Assembly: GCA_022616515.1 (NCBI GenBank)
Contig: JAKEEQ010000156.1
Coordinates: forward strand, 1 to 35,515
Direction of reading: 5' to 3'
Source: Chloroflexota bacterium
Lineage (GTDB): Bacteria; Chloroflexota; Anaerolineae; Aggregatilineales; J027
Length of the DNA stretch: 35,515 bases
How positions within the stretch are numbered: position 1 is the stretch's first letter; every line of letters begins with the position of its first letter. The notes under the pieces are model-generated. The model was not told the origin of the DNA. It searched no databases and worked only from the letters and a program-made list of their open reading frames with translations. Positions 16,986 to 25,120 of this stretch are shown here, piece by piece. A program made the translations under genes and the position numbers.

Positions 16986-18278
16986 ATGACCATCACCATT
17001 ACCGATATTATTGCCCGCGATATTCGCTTTCCGACCTCGCAGGAGCTAGATGGCTCCGATGCCATGAATCCTGACCCAGATTATTCAGCAGCCTATGTCG
17101 TTCTCAAAACCGATCACGCGCTGGAAGGGCATGGCCTGACTTTTACCATCGGGCGTGGCAACGAATTGTGTGTTGCAGCCATCAAAGCCCTCGCGCCGTT
17201 GCTGCAAGGCAGAACGGTGGATTCATTGACCGGAGATATGGGTGCATTCTGGCGACATATCACAGGCGATAGCCAACTGCGCTGGGTCGGACCAGAAAAA
17301 GGCGTGATCCATCTGGCAACGGCTGCACTGGTAAATGCCGTCTGGGATCTTTATGCCAAAATTGAGAATAAACCCTTATGGAAACTCATCGCCGGTATGA
17401 CACCGGAAGAAATGGTGCGCTGCGTCGATTTTCGCTACATTACCGATGCAATTACACCGGACGAAGCTTTGATGCTGCTGCGGGAAAAGGCGTCTACAAA
17501 AGCCGAGCGCGAAGCCGAACTACGCGAAAGGGGCTACCCGGCTTATACCACATCAGCAGGCTGGATCGGCTACAGTGACGATAAAATACGTCAGCTTTGC
17601 CGCGAAGCGCTGGCTGAAGGGTGGAGGGACTTCAAGATCAAGGTGGGGCGTGACGTAGAAGACGACATTCGCCGGTGTCGCATTATCCGTGAGGAAATAG
17701 GTGATAAGAATCATTTGATGCTGGATGCAAACCAATATTGGGATGTTGAGCAAGCCATTGAGCACATGCAGTATCTGGCTCAATTTAAGCCGTGGTGGAT
17801 TGAAGAACCTACAAGTCCGGACGATGTGCTGGGACATGCGCGGATCGCTAAGGCAATTGCACCAATCAAAGTCGCCAGCGGTGAGCACTGCCAGAATCGC
17901 GTCATTTTTAAACAGCTTATGCAAGCCAATGCAATACACTTTTGCCAAATTGATAGCTGCCGTTTAGGGGGCGTGAACGAGGTACTTGCCGTGTATTTGA
18001 TGGCAGCAAAGTTTGGCGTCCCTGTTTGCCCCCATGCCGGTGGTGTTGGGTTGTGCGAATACGTCCAACATTTACAAATGATTGATTACATCGCAATTAG
18101 TGGCGACAAAACGGATCGTGTTATCGAATATGTCGATCATCTGCATGAACATTTTCAGGACCCTGTCATCATAAAAAATGGTGCGTACATGCCGCCACTG
18201 TCCGCCGGATACAGTATCACCATGAAGCCCGATAGCCTGAGCAGATACGAATTTCCAGTTGGAGCAGCATGGACGTGA
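16986..18278 (+). CDS. L-fuconate dehydratase (enolase superfamily)
   Basis: The protein is 430 residues, the usual length for L-fuconate dehydratases. The enolase-superfamily catalytic set is complete. The KIK motif is K217/K219. The metal ligands are D247 (in DANQ), E273 (in EEPTSPDD) and E300 (in SGEHCQNR). H350 is in PHAGGVGLCEYVQH. These fall almost at the same positions as in characterised L-fuconate dehydratases. It removes water from L-fuconate to give 2-keto-3-deoxy-L-fuconate. It starts 6 bases after the permease stop, so it belongs to the transport operon. Confidence 0.92.
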   Translation: MTITITDIIARDIRFPTSQELDGSDAMNPDPDYSAAYVVLKTDHALEGHGLTFTIGRGNELCVAAIKALAPLLQGRTVDSLTGDMGAFWRHITGDSQLRWVGPEKGVIHLATAALVNAVWDLYAKIENKPLWKLIAGMTPEEMVRCVDFRYITDAITPDEALMLLREKASTKAEREAELRERGYPAYTTSAGWIGYSDDKIRQLCREALAEGWRDFKIKVGRDVEDDIRRCRIIREEIGDKNHLMLDANQYWDVEQAIEHMQYLAQFKPWWIEEPTSPDDVLGHARIAKAIAPIKVASGEHCQNRVIFKQLMQANAIHFCQIDSCRLGGVNEVLAVYLMAAKFGVPVCPHAGGVGLCEYVQHLQMIDYIAISGDKTDRVIEYVDHLHEHFQDPVIIKNGAYMPPLSAGYSITMKPDSLSRYEFPVGAAWT

Positions 18279-18296
18279 ACTATCTTCGTTTTATGG

Positions 18297-18508
18297 TACG
18301 CAAAATGCGAATTGATTCGTATAAAATAAGTATTTCCAGACCGCTAAGACAGTGTACCCCTCCGGCTCTGCGAGCCACCTCCCCGCAAACGGGGAGGAAG
18401 TGGGTATTGACAACAGGATTTGGGCCATAAAGCTTGTTCTCAAGCACACGCAAGAGTCTCCCTCGCTTGCGGGGAGATTTAGAGGGGGTGTACTTCACAT
18501 TTTGCGTA
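18297..18508. repeat. Intergenic palindromic element with nested inverted repeats
   Basis: The gap between the dehydratase and mutarotase genes is filled by a nested palindrome. The outer inverted repeat is TACGCAAAATG (18297-18307) and CATTTTGCGTA (18498-18508). Inside, GTGTACCCC (18352) faces GGGGTGTAC (18485). A perfect hairpin CCTCCCCG-CAAA-CGGGGAGG lies at 18378-18397, with a similar stem-loop at about 18457-18478. It has no coding capacity, and looks like a small non-autonomous mobile palindrome or an operon-internal RNA structure. Confidence 0.55.
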
Positions 18509-18550
18509 TGATTGATTCAGGTATGAGTGACCACTCTGGAGAATAGAAAC

Positions 18551-18970
18551 ATGCTGAAGACTCCAATCTTGCACCCTCAGATTTTAGCTGCATTAGGTTC
18601 TTCAGGGCACGGTAGCGGTGTCCTGATTGCCGATGGGAACTATCCATTTGTAACCCGTTCTAATCCATCCGCTGAGCGCGTTTTCTTAAATTTCGTGCCC
18701 GGCAAACTTACCGTGACGGATGTCCTGAGTGGGTTGTTGGAAACGATTCCAGTAGAAGCGGCTCATGTTATGATTCCCGATGATGGCTCTGAACCGGCGA
18801 TATTCAGAGAATTTCGCAAACTTATGCCCGGTACTGAACTTGAAGAGCATGATCGCTTCGCCTTTTATGACAAAGCATGCGAATCCGATGTGTCACTTGT
18901 TATTGCAACTGGCGAGCAGCGCGTATATGCAAACATTCTGCTCGTCATCGGCATTGTGCCACCGGGGTAA
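18551..18970 (+). CDS. fucU: L-fucose mutarotase (RbsD/FucU family)
   Basis: The ATG at 18551 is chosen because GGAGAA lies 7 bases upstream, giving 139 residues, the family's normal size. The N-terminal LHPQILAALGSSGHGSGVLIADGNYPF stretch, split here as LHPQILAALGSSGHG and SGVLIADGNYPF, holds the RbsD/FucU signature with its catalytic histidine. A conserved aspartate and the C-terminal GEQRVYANILLVIG strand also fit. It converts the anomers of L-fucose and supplies the form used by the dehydrogenase. Its presence is strong support for fucose as the operon's substrate. Confidence 0.88.
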   Translation: MLKTPILHPQILAALGSSGHGSGVLIADGNYPFVTRSNPSAERVFLNFVPGKLTVTDVLSGLLETIPVEAAHVMIPDDGSEPAIFREFRKLMPGTELEEHDRFAFYDKACESDVSLVIATGEQRVYANILLVIGIVPPG

Positions 18971-18990
18971 TTGATAGAGGAGTTGAAAAG

Positions 18991-19848
18991 ATGATAGAGA
19001 TAATAGATAGCCACGTTCATTTCTGGAATCCGCAGCACCTGAGTTACCCGTGGTTGGCTGAGGTGAATAAGCTGAACCGCACCTACATGCCCGCCGACCT
19101 TCCACGTGAAGGCTCAAGTTGGTCAATGGCAGGTTTGGTGTTTGTGCAAGCGGATTGTATCCCGGAACATGGCATTGAGGAGGCAAGTTGGGTAGCGTCA
19201 CTGGCACAAGAGGATGCACGCATCAAGGGTATCGTTGCATTCGCGCCGCTGGAAAACGGTGACGCAGCTCGTGCCGAACTTGAGCAGCTTAAAGCTAATC
19301 CTCTGGTAAAGGGAATCCGCCGCTTGATACAGTCTGAGTCGCGTGGTTTTAGTCTTCAGCCAAGCTTTGTGGAGGGCGTAAAAAGCCTTGCCGATTACGA
19401 CTTTACCTTTGATATTTGCATTTACCACACCCAGCTACCGGATGTGATCCAATTGATTAAGCAATGCCCGCAGATTGAGTTTGTACTCGATCATCTAGGC
19501 AAACCCGGCATTAAAGACGGAACTATGGACCCCTGGCGCGAACATATTGTCACGTTGGCGAGTTTCTCGAATGTCAGGTGTAAAATCTCCGGCATGGTAA
19601 CAGAAGCCGATCACGCTAACTGGACAGTAGACCACCTTCGACCATACGTAGATCATCTACTTGAAGCTTTTGGTGCGGAGCGCCTGATGTTTGGCAGTGA
19701 TTGGCCTGTCGTGAATCTGGCGGGAGACTATCATCGCTGGTTGAGTGCACTAAATACACTCTTACACGAGCTTAGTGAATCGGAGAAAAAAGCACTCTAT
19801 GCAGACAATGCAATCAGATTTTATGGAATAGACAGAGATGTATTATAG
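18991..19848 (+). CDS. Amidohydrolase-2 family L-fuconolactone hydrolase (probable)
   Basis: The ATG at 18991 has GAGGAG 8 bases upstream, giving 285 residues. It is a metal-dependent hydrolase of the amidohydrolase-2 (COG3618) family. The metal motif DSHVHFWNP is at residues 6-14, a histidine lies in FVLDHLGKP, and the final aspartate in FGSDWPV. COG3618 members include L-fucono-1,5-lactonase and 2-pyrone-4,6-dicarboxylate hydrolase. Neighbouring dehydratase, mutarotase and dehydrogenase genes favour the fuconolactonase. It opens the lactone made by the aldo/keto reductase. Its end overlaps the next gene by 11 bases. Confidence 0.85.
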   Translation: MIEIIDSHVHFWNPQHLSYPWLAEVNKLNRTYMPADLPREGSSWSMAGLVFVQADCIPEHGIEEASWVASLAQEDARIKGIVAFAPLENGDAARAELEQLKANPLVKGIRRLIQSESRGFSLQPSFVEGVKSLADYDFTFDICIYHTQLPDVIQLIKQCPQIEFVLDHLGKPGIKDGTMDPWREHIVTLASFSNVRCKISGMVTEADHANWTVDHLRPYVDHLLEAFGAERLMFGSDWPVVNLAGDYHRWLSALNTLLHELSESEKKALYADNAIRFYGIDRDVL

Positions 19849-20809
19849 ACAGCTAGGTAAAACCGACCTGAATGTATCGATCATTGGATTTGGTGCTGGG
19901 CCACTGGGTAATGCCTATGGTGAAATCTCTGACGATACCGGAAAACAGGCTGTCCATGCTGCGATTGACCACGGCATCAACTTCTTTGACACGTCGCCGT
20001 ACTATGGCCTCACACTGAGTGAGACCCGTCTCGGTCATGCACTCAAGGGATACCGCCAGAAGGTCCTAATTGCTACTAAAGGTGGACGCTATGGCATTGA
20101 TGTTTTCGACTTTTCGGCAACCCGTTTAATCCGTTCAGTCGAGGAAAGCCTTCAACGGTTACAAACCGATGTCATTGATTTGTACCAACTTCATGATGTT
20201 GAATTTGTGAGCAAGCAACAGATTATAGAAGAAGCCTTACCCTGCCTGGAACGCCTGCGCAAACAGGGCAAAATCCGTTATATAGGGATCACGGGTTATC
20301 CGCTTCACCTGCTGCGTGATGTCGCCATGACGTTTCCTGTTGATAGCATCTTGAGTTATTGCCACTATAACCTTTTAAATACCACGCTTCAGGACGTACT
20401 GGTGCCCCTGGCAACAAAGGACGGAATCGGCTTAATCAATGCTTCCTCTTTACACATGGGTGTTTTGACGGAACAGGGTGCACCGCCCTGGCATCCCGGG
20501 CCGGAACCTGTCCACGAAGCAGCTCGTCAGGCGGCAACGATTGCCCGTGAATATGACACTGATATCACGACTATTGCTTTACAGTTTGCACTCCAGAATA
20601 AAGATGTAAACACAACTCTAGTAGGTATGCGCACCGAAGCTGAGGTGCATCAGAATCTTGCCCTGATTGGTACAGCCCCTGATCAAGAATTGCTGGCAAG
20701 AATTCAAGAGATCATGGCACCCGTTAAAGACATCAATTGGGAATCGGGTTTGCCGGAGAACTACGAACCTGACGCGCAATCTCAAAGAGAAAAAGACAGT
20801 GAGGGATAA
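19838..20809 (+). CDS. Aldo/keto reductase, probable L-fucose (L-galactose-type) dehydrogenase
   Basis: The 323-residue protein is a (beta/alpha)8 aldo/keto reductase with the catalytic tetrad D51, Y56, K81 and H119. Its overall pattern, including SETRLGHALKGYRQ and LIATKGGRYG, resembles the L-galactose dehydrogenase/D-threo-aldose dehydrogenase branch. L-fucose is 6-deoxy-L-galactose, so oxidation to L-fuconolactone fits the operon. Start overlap with the lactonase gene implies coupled translation. This is the last gene of the operon; the enzymes that break down 2-keto-3-deoxy-L-fuconate are not here. Confidence 0.87.
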   Translation: MYYRQLGKTDLNVSIIGFGAGPLGNAYGEISDDTGKQAVHAAIDHGINFFDTSPYYGLTLSETRLGHALKGYRQKVLIATKGGRYGIDVFDFSATRLIRSVEESLQRLQTDVIDLYQLHDVEFVSKQQIIEEALPCLERLRKQGKIRYIGITGYPLHLLRDVAMTFPVDSILSYCHYNLLNTTLQDVLVPLATKDGIGLINASSLHMGVLTEQGAPPWHPGPEPVHEAARQAATIAREYDTDITTIALQFALQNKDVNTTLVGMRTEAEVHQNLALIGTAPDQELLARIQEIMAPVKDINWESGLPENYEPDAQSQREKDSEG

Positions 20810-20837
20810 TATTACGCAGGTTGTCGCCCCGGATTTT

Positions 20838-21287
20838 TTAGGAAGTTTCGGCAACCTCGACTTGCATAATGGTTGCTTGCAGCATCGCCACGTGTTTCTT
20901 ATTGCTGCCGTCATGCCCGTATACATTGGACTGGCACACCGTAATGGTCCGTCCGGAGCGTATGACTTGCCCCTGTGCTACGAAATAGTCGCCCACGCCC
21001 GGAGACAGTAAATTGACCTTAAATTCGATGGTCAACACATTGAAGCCAGCAGGCATTAATGAAAAAGCGGCATAACCGGCAGCGCTGTCAGCAATGGTGG
21101 TGATGATTCCCGCGTGTAAAAAGCCGTGCTGCTGGGTCAGATTTGGTGAGTAGGGGAGTTGGATTTCAACATATCCGGGTTTCACGGTCGTGAGGGTGGC
21201 ATTGATGGCTATCATCACGGTCTGTTTAGCGAAACTTTCACGGACAACGGTTTCGAAATCGGGGTTACGCGGCTCAAATGCTGGCAT
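20838..21287 (-). CDS. PaaI-like hotdog-fold thioesterase
   Basis: The ATG at 21287 is chosen because GGAGG lies about 10 bases upstream, giving 149 residues. The protein has the 4HBT/PaaI hotdog pattern: a QQHGFLHAGIITTIADSAAGYAA helix, cited here as HGFLHAG and TIADSAAGYAA, with the aspartate expected in the active site. A strand IEFKVNLLSPGVGDYFVAQG follows, then RSGRTITVCQSNVY. It should hydrolyse an acyl-CoA thioester in the cytoplasm; the acyl group cannot be told. It converges on the aldo/keto reductase gene with 28 bases between stops. Confidence 0.85.
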   Translation of the reverse strand: MPAFEPRNPDFETVVRESFAKQTVMIAINATLTTVKPGYVEIQLPYSPNLTQQHGFLHAGIITTIADSAAGYAAFSLMPAGFNVLTIEFKVNLLSPGVGDYFVAQGQVIRSGRTITVCQSNVYGHDGSNKKHVAMLQATIMQVEVAETS

Positions 21288-21389
21288 AATGGTTAGCCCT
21301 CCAGAGTGCATCGCCCAGTATAACAAAAAACCGCCATCGCGAGGTCTACGACAGCGGGTGTTTCCGTCTAAATGATTGTGAATCCATGA

Positions 21390-21887
21390 TTATCTGTGCC
21401 CATTTTGGCTGCTGTTTTCCAATTCATCCTCGTCAACAACCGGAATAACCCCGTTGGCTTTGACGGTGGACAACACGACACTCGTATGCACTTTATCAAG
21501 TCCTGGAATACTGGCTAAATCTTCCATCAAGAACTGTTCCAACGCCTCAATATTGGGAACAGTGACCTTGAGCATATAATCTATATCGCCAGTCAGGTGG
21601 TAGGCTTCCAGCACCTGTGGCAGGTTGAGCAACCGTTCGGCGATTTGCTTCTGCGGTTCACGCTGGTGATGAACCACCGACACACTGACATAGCACGTTA
21701 TGGCATGTCCAACCTTCGCGGGATCAACCACGGCTTGATAGCCCTTTATAATGCCCTGTTCCTCGAGCTTACGGACCCGGGCCAATACCGCCGGGGCTGA
21801 GAGGTCTACAATGCTGGCAAGTCGGGTATGAGCAATGCGCCCATCCTGCTGGAGAATCTCCAGTATCTGCCTGTTTTTTTCGTCCAT
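21390..21887 (-). CDS. Lrp/AsnC-family transcriptional regulator
   Basis: The second of two near ATG codons (21887) is preferred because GGGGA lies 6 bases before it, giving 165 residues. Residues 1-60 are an AsnC helix-turn-helix: DEKNRQILEILQQDGRI, then LASIVDLSAPAVLARVRKLEEQGIIKGY. Residues about 65-145 are the RAM ligand domain, with AYHLTGDIDYMLKV as its hallmark. Such proteins sense amino acids. The C-terminal tail of about 20 residues (DEDELENSSQNGHR) is an addition. It is divergent from the histidine phosphatase gene, which it may regulate. Confidence 0.9.
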   Translation of the reverse strand: MDEKNRQILEILQQDGRIAHTRLASIVDLSAPAVLARVRKLEEQGIIKGYQAVVDPAKVGHAITCYVSVSVVHHQREPQKQIAERLLNLPQVLEAYHLTGDIDYMLKVTVPNIEALEQFLMEDLASIPGLDKVHTSVVLSTVKANGVIPVVDEDELENSSQNGHR

Positions 21888-21893
21888 AATCAT

Positions 21894-22035
21894 TCCCCAT
21901 CATTATTCAAATGATGTTTTGATTATATCGACAACTTGTGAAATTTTGGTCAATGTTGGTCATATTCCACAAAATGTCACCCTTACCTTTTATGATATAG
22001 TTGCCCCAGTGTTCTTTGTACCGGGGGAGATGTTT
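21894..22035. promoter_or_regulatory. Divergent promoter region of the Lrp/AsnC and histidine phosphatase genes
   Basis: This 142-bp AT-rich gap contains a direct repeat of TTGGTCA at a 10-bp interval around 21945-21965. An outer TTGTG / CACAA inverted pair surrounds it. The symmetry and helical spacing suit an AsnC-type oligomer, but no exact promoter is claimed. Confidence 0.3.
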
Positions 22036-22689
22036 ATGACGACACGTATTACGTTGATTCGGCATGGGCAAACGGATTGGAATGCCGATGGGCGCTGGCA
22101 AGGCCACGCCGCCGTGCCGTTGAACGACGTAGGTCGCCAACAAGCTGAAGTAGTCGGAAGTTATCTCGCATCAGTCGGTTTCACCGCCGACTATATTTAT
22201 AGTAGTGATCTGGCGCGAGCACGTGATACCGCACTGATTATTGCCGAATTTCTTGATATGGAGGTGTTTCTTGATGCCCGTTTCCGTGAAATGGATGCTG
22301 GCGAGTGGCAGGGATTGACGGTTAACGAAATTAAAGCCTGGGATGGGCAACGCTTTGAAGAAATGCTGTCTGATCCCTATACCATTGCGCGACCCGGTGG
22401 CGAATGCTATGAGGATCAGGAGGGACGTGCCTTTGACGGTGTCCAGGACTTGCTGAAAAAGTATCCGGGCAAACACATCGTGGTGGTGGCCCATGAAGAG
22501 ACGATTGCCAGTGTACTGCGTGCCGCTGTCGGAATGGAAATCCCGCTTAGCTGTCTGGTTCCGGGGTCATTCATCCCGAATACCTCACTCACCGAAGTTC
22601 GCTACAATGAAGAAACAGGGAAATGGGACGACGTTCTGGTAGGAGCTGTTCCACATCTCGAAAAGGCCAAACATAACGGCCACAGATAG
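22036..22689 (+). CDS. Histidine phosphatase family protein (phosphoglycerate mutase-like)
   Basis: The ATG at 22036 has GGGGGAG 6 bases upstream, giving 217 residues. It carries the phosphohistidine motif IRHGQTDWN at residues 7-15, an R in YSSDLARARDTA, the acid residue in REMDAGEWQG, and the second catalytic histidine in VVVAHEE. The HEE form differs from the more usual HGG. The family includes alpha-ribazole phosphatase and broad phosphatases; the substrate is unknown. The nearby metal-chelatase gene makes a cobalamin-related role conceivable but not shown. Confidence 0.87.
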   Translation: MTTRITLIRHGQTDWNADGRWQGHAAVPLNDVGRQQAEVVGSYLASVGFTADYIYSSDLARARDTALIIAEFLDMEVFLDARFREMDAGEWQGLTVNEIKAWDGQRFEEMLSDPYTIARPGGECYEDQEGRAFDGVQDLLKKYPGKHIVVVAHEETIASVLRAAVGMEIPLSCLVPGSFIPNTSLTEVRYNEETGKWDDVLVGAVPHLEKAKHNGHR

Positions 22690-22720
22690 AAAAAATGACC
22701 CCACGCTGATGTTGAGGGGC

Positions 22721-22817
22721 GGACAGGCACATCGGCCTGTCCCTACGATTCATTCGTACAATGGTGCTTCACCGTTATACAAGCGGGTTGCGTAGGGGCG
22801 CTCCGGCATGAGCGCCC
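22721..22817. repeat. Paired hairpins in a convergent intergenic region
   Basis: Two perfect 8-bp hairpins lie between convergent genes: GGACAGGC-ACATCG-GCCTGTCC (22721-22742) and GGGCGCTC-CGGCAT-GAGCGCCC (22796-22817). They are bordered by CCCTACG and its complement CGTAGGG. The layout suggests a dispersed intergenic repeat that may also act as a two-way terminator. Confidence 0.5.
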
Positions 22818-22851
22818 GCTTTACAAATGCCAGCGCATTGACGGTTTTTCC

Positions 22852-23826
22852 TTACGCCGAAGTATCTAATTCCTGCTTCACGGTCGCATACAACGTTTCG
22901 GCCCGCAGATCGCTCAAGCGATAGCACGGTCCTCCCAATTTATCGGCCAGCCGCTGAGCCATCCCCTGATCAAAGGCATCATGCTCCATATTGACTGTTA
23001 CCGAACGAAAGCCATCATCTTTGATTTGTTCGGCGATCTGCTCAGTTTCGCGCTGCGGGTTCATATCACTCATGGAGACGTTTGCCACCCCATCGGTCAG
23101 CAAGATCATAATCGGCATCACGTCTGGATGACGCACTTTCTCCTGACGCAAAACCTCATACGCCAGCAACAGGCCCGATGAAAGCGGCGTTTTTCCGCCA
23201 ACAGGAATATCGGCCAGTGCTTTTTTGGCAAGGGTCACTGAATTGGTGGGTGGCAGCACCAGTGATGCGCGGTCCTTCTGGAAGACGATCAAGCCCACAC
23301 GGTCGCGGCGCTGGTAGGCATCCGTAAGCAGCGACATAATCGCGCCTTTAGTGGCCTGCATGCGTTCACTGACAGCCATGCTCCAGCTTGCATCCACTAC
23401 AAACAGGACCAGATTGGCTGATTTCTTTACGCGCACCTTGCGCTGAAGGTCATCTTTGTGAATAGAGTAGGCGATTTTGCGCTCTTCGCGGTCGGCTTCG
23501 CGTTCAATCTGGTGAGGTGCGGCGGCGCGTAACGTTGCATCAAAGGCAATATCAGTTGGTCTTCCTTTTACGGGCTGCGCTTTGATATAGCGTCCGCGCT
23601 TGCGATCAGTGCGGGTGCGACTGCGGCGTCCGGCAGTTTTGCGGGTCAGGCGGTCCAGTGGAGTATCAAGCTGGCGGGTAGTGAACTCTTCGCCCTGCTT
23701 GATGTTTTTGCCGCCTTCCCACCAGTACGCATCGCGGTTATGGAAAGACTGTTGAGGGGCTGGATCCGCTTGTCCAAAGTCTTCCTGCGACTCTTGCCCC
23801 TCTGAATCACCACCTACCGGCTCAGT
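22852..23826 (-). CDS. D-subunit half of the metal-chelatase gene: linker and von Willebrand A domain, read in the -1 frame
   Basis: This frame is open without a stop from the A9 run to 22852 and continues the upstream AAA+ protein. It encodes a linker rich in acidic and Gln residues, then a basic RKTAGRRSRTRTDRKRGR segment. A von Willebrand A domain follows, with MIDAS residues in VVDASWSMA and a LLTDGVANV strand. This order is that of Mg/Co-chelatase D subunits. No ribosome binding site or convincing start marks it as separate; an internal ATG... is not needed if ribosomes shift -1. Joining gives 368 + 324 = 692 residues, a normal ChlD/BchD length. The first in-frame conventional start (23436) would cut the domain close to its first strand. 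Confidence 0.85.
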   Translation of the reverse strand, partial: TEPVGGDSEGQESQEDFGQADPAPQQSFHNRDAYWWEGGKNIKQGEEFTTRQLDTPLDRLTRKTAGRRSRTRTDRKRGRYIKAQPVKGRPTDIAFDATLRAAAPHQIEREADREERKIAYSIHKDDLQRKVRVKKSANLVLFVVDASWSMAVSERMQATKGAIMSLLTDAYQRRDRVGLIVFQKDRASLVLPPTNSVTLAKKALADIPVGGKTPLSSGLLLAYEVLRQEKVRHPDVMPIMILLTDGVANVSMSDMNPQRETEQIAEQIKDDGFRSVTVNMEHDAFDQGMAQRLADKLGGPCYRLSDLRAETLYATVKQELDTSA

Positions 23827-24929
23827 TTTTTTTTGACTGGACTCTCTTCGCCTTCCTCGTCGTTCATTTCGGCGTCGGCTCCGCCGTCGAACTCAGAGTG
23901 GACAATGTTATCGACCCGATCTTGCAGGTCGGTGATGTCCAGCGTTGCTTCGGAGAATGGATCACGCTTGACGCGATGGGGAAGCGCCAGTTCTGCCGCC
24001 CGGAAAATATCGACATCATCAATTCTGGCACGGCCTTCAAAAGCGGCCAGTGCACGGGCAGCCTTCAGGATAACAAGGTCGGCGCGGTGTCCGTCAATTT
24101 CATAGCTGCTTGTCAAACTTGCGATAGTAAACAAATCGCGACGGCTGTAAGCGACCTGATCAACCACTTCACGCGCATGTTGTATCTTGTCAGACAGGGC
24201 ATTTTCGCGCGGCATCCACTCCTCATAGAAACCATCCGGGTCATTGTCGAATTCAATATGACGTTCCAGTATGGTCAGGCGATCCCGCGTGCTCTTCAAC
24301 CCACGAACCTCCACCGCTAAACCGAAACGGTCCAGAAGCTGTGGGCGAAGTTCACCTTCTTCGGGGTTCATGGTCCCGACCAGAATGAATTTTGCCGGGT
24401 GCATGAAGCTGATACCCTCGCGTTCAACGATGTTGACGCCCATTGCCGCCGAGTCCAGCAGCAAGTCTACAATGTGGTCGTCCAGCAAATTCACTTCATC
24501 GACATATAAAATGCCACGATTTGCCGCTGCCAGTACACCTGCTTCAAAATGCTTCTCACCATGCTGAATAGCCTTTTCGATATCGAGGGTACCTACAACA
24601 CGGTCCTCAGTTGCGCCGACAGGAAGGTCAATCATCTTGGTCTGGCGCATAGTTATGGTTAATTCACGGCCCTGCTCATGCCAGTCGCGAACAAGGTCTG
24701 ACCATTCATCCGGGCGATTGGGATCATCATGAAATGGTGATTCTGTAATGACTTCTATCTCTGGCAAAAGTGCCGCCAGAGCACGAACCGCAGTTGATTT
24801 TGCCGTACCACGTTCGCCACGAATTAACACACCACCAATGCCGGGATTAACTGCATTCAGGACCAGTGCACGTTTCATCAGCTCTTGACCGACTATCGCC
24901 GTGAATGGGTAAATCTTAAATCGTCTCAT
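23814..24929 (-). CDS. Mg/Co-chelatase I-like AAA+ ATPase (also N-terminal half of the D-like protein)
   Basis: The 371-residue product is a complete ChlI/BchI-type AAA+ ATPase. Walker A is GERGTAKST near residue 38, Walker B is [13 protein letters not shown], and the sensor region reads [19 protein letters not shown]. The FTAIVGQE start is typical. The C-terminal four-helix region is followed by an acidic linker. The frame ends with KKKLSR and TAG, only three codons after a run of nine A. Continuing in the -1 frame gives the linker and VWA domain of a D subunit. In the chelatase, I and D rings use ATP to help insert Mg2+ or Co2+ into a tetrapyrrole. The large subunit (ChlH/CobN) is not in the window. 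Confidence 0.87.
   Translation of the reverse strand: MRRFKIYPFTAIVGQELMKRALVLNAVNPGIGGVLIRGERGTAKSTAVRALAALLPEIEVITESPFHDDPNRPDEWSDLVRDWHEQGRELTITMRQTKMIDLPVGATEDRVVGTLDIEKAIQHGEKHFEAGVLAAANRGILYVDEVNLLDDHIVDLLLDSAAMGVNIVEREGISFMHPAKFILVGTMNPEEGELRPQLLDRFGLAVEVRGLKSTRDRLTILERHIEFDNDPDGFYEEWMPRENALSDKIQHAREVVDQVAYSRRDLFTIASLTSSYEIDGHRADLVILKAARALAAFEGRARIDDVDIFRAAELALPHRVKRDPFSEATLDITDLQDRVDNIVHSEFDGGADAEMNDEEGEESPVKKKLSR
23826..23858 (-). promoter_or_regulatory. Putative programmed -1 frameshift site in the chelatase gene
   Basis: The minus strand has nine consecutive A (23834-23826) that contain the in-frame slippery heptamer A AAA AAA. A purine-rich, Shine-Dalgarno-like stretch GAGGAAGGCGAAGAGAG (23858-23842) lies just upstream. 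A TAG in the original frame follows after three codons. A weak CTGA/TCAG stem can form downstream. Such a set of elements is known to stimulate -1 shifting. Transcript slippage on the A-run is an alternative. Confidence 0.65.
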
Positions 24930-25120
24930 TCCAGACTCAACTCATTTCTTGTTGATAAGCACATTCATTCTAGCGCAATCCCCGCCGTGAATATAGGGTT
25001 GGACGCCTTATTTTATACAGCATTAATCACAAATTGGCTCAATTTTTCTTGAAACTCATCACGATATTGTGCGTAATGAATTCTATAGCCAAATGCATTG
25101 AGGTGACAATTCAGGTGGCA

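Noticed and set aside
18877-18990. Upstream extension of the amidohydrolase frame
   Set aside because: It overlaps the mutarotase gene, while the ATG at 18991 has a strong Shine-Dalgarno and starts with the conserved metal-binding strand.
21835-22035. Upstream extension of the histidine phosphatase frame
   Set aside because: It overlaps the Lrp-type gene on the other strand, and the catalytic motif begins right after the ATG at 22036 with a good ribosome binding site.
21390-22689. Lrp-type regulator and histidine phosphatase both end in NGHR
   Set aside because: A four-residue match at two C-termini is too short to be meaningful.
22690-22851. CRISPR-like array from the repeated hairpins
   Set aside because: Only two different hairpins are present, with no regular repeat-spacer pattern and no cas genes.
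23898-24320. Open frame of 140 codons on the plus strand
   Set aside because: It is the reverse complement of the chelatase AAA+ domain and has no motif of its own.
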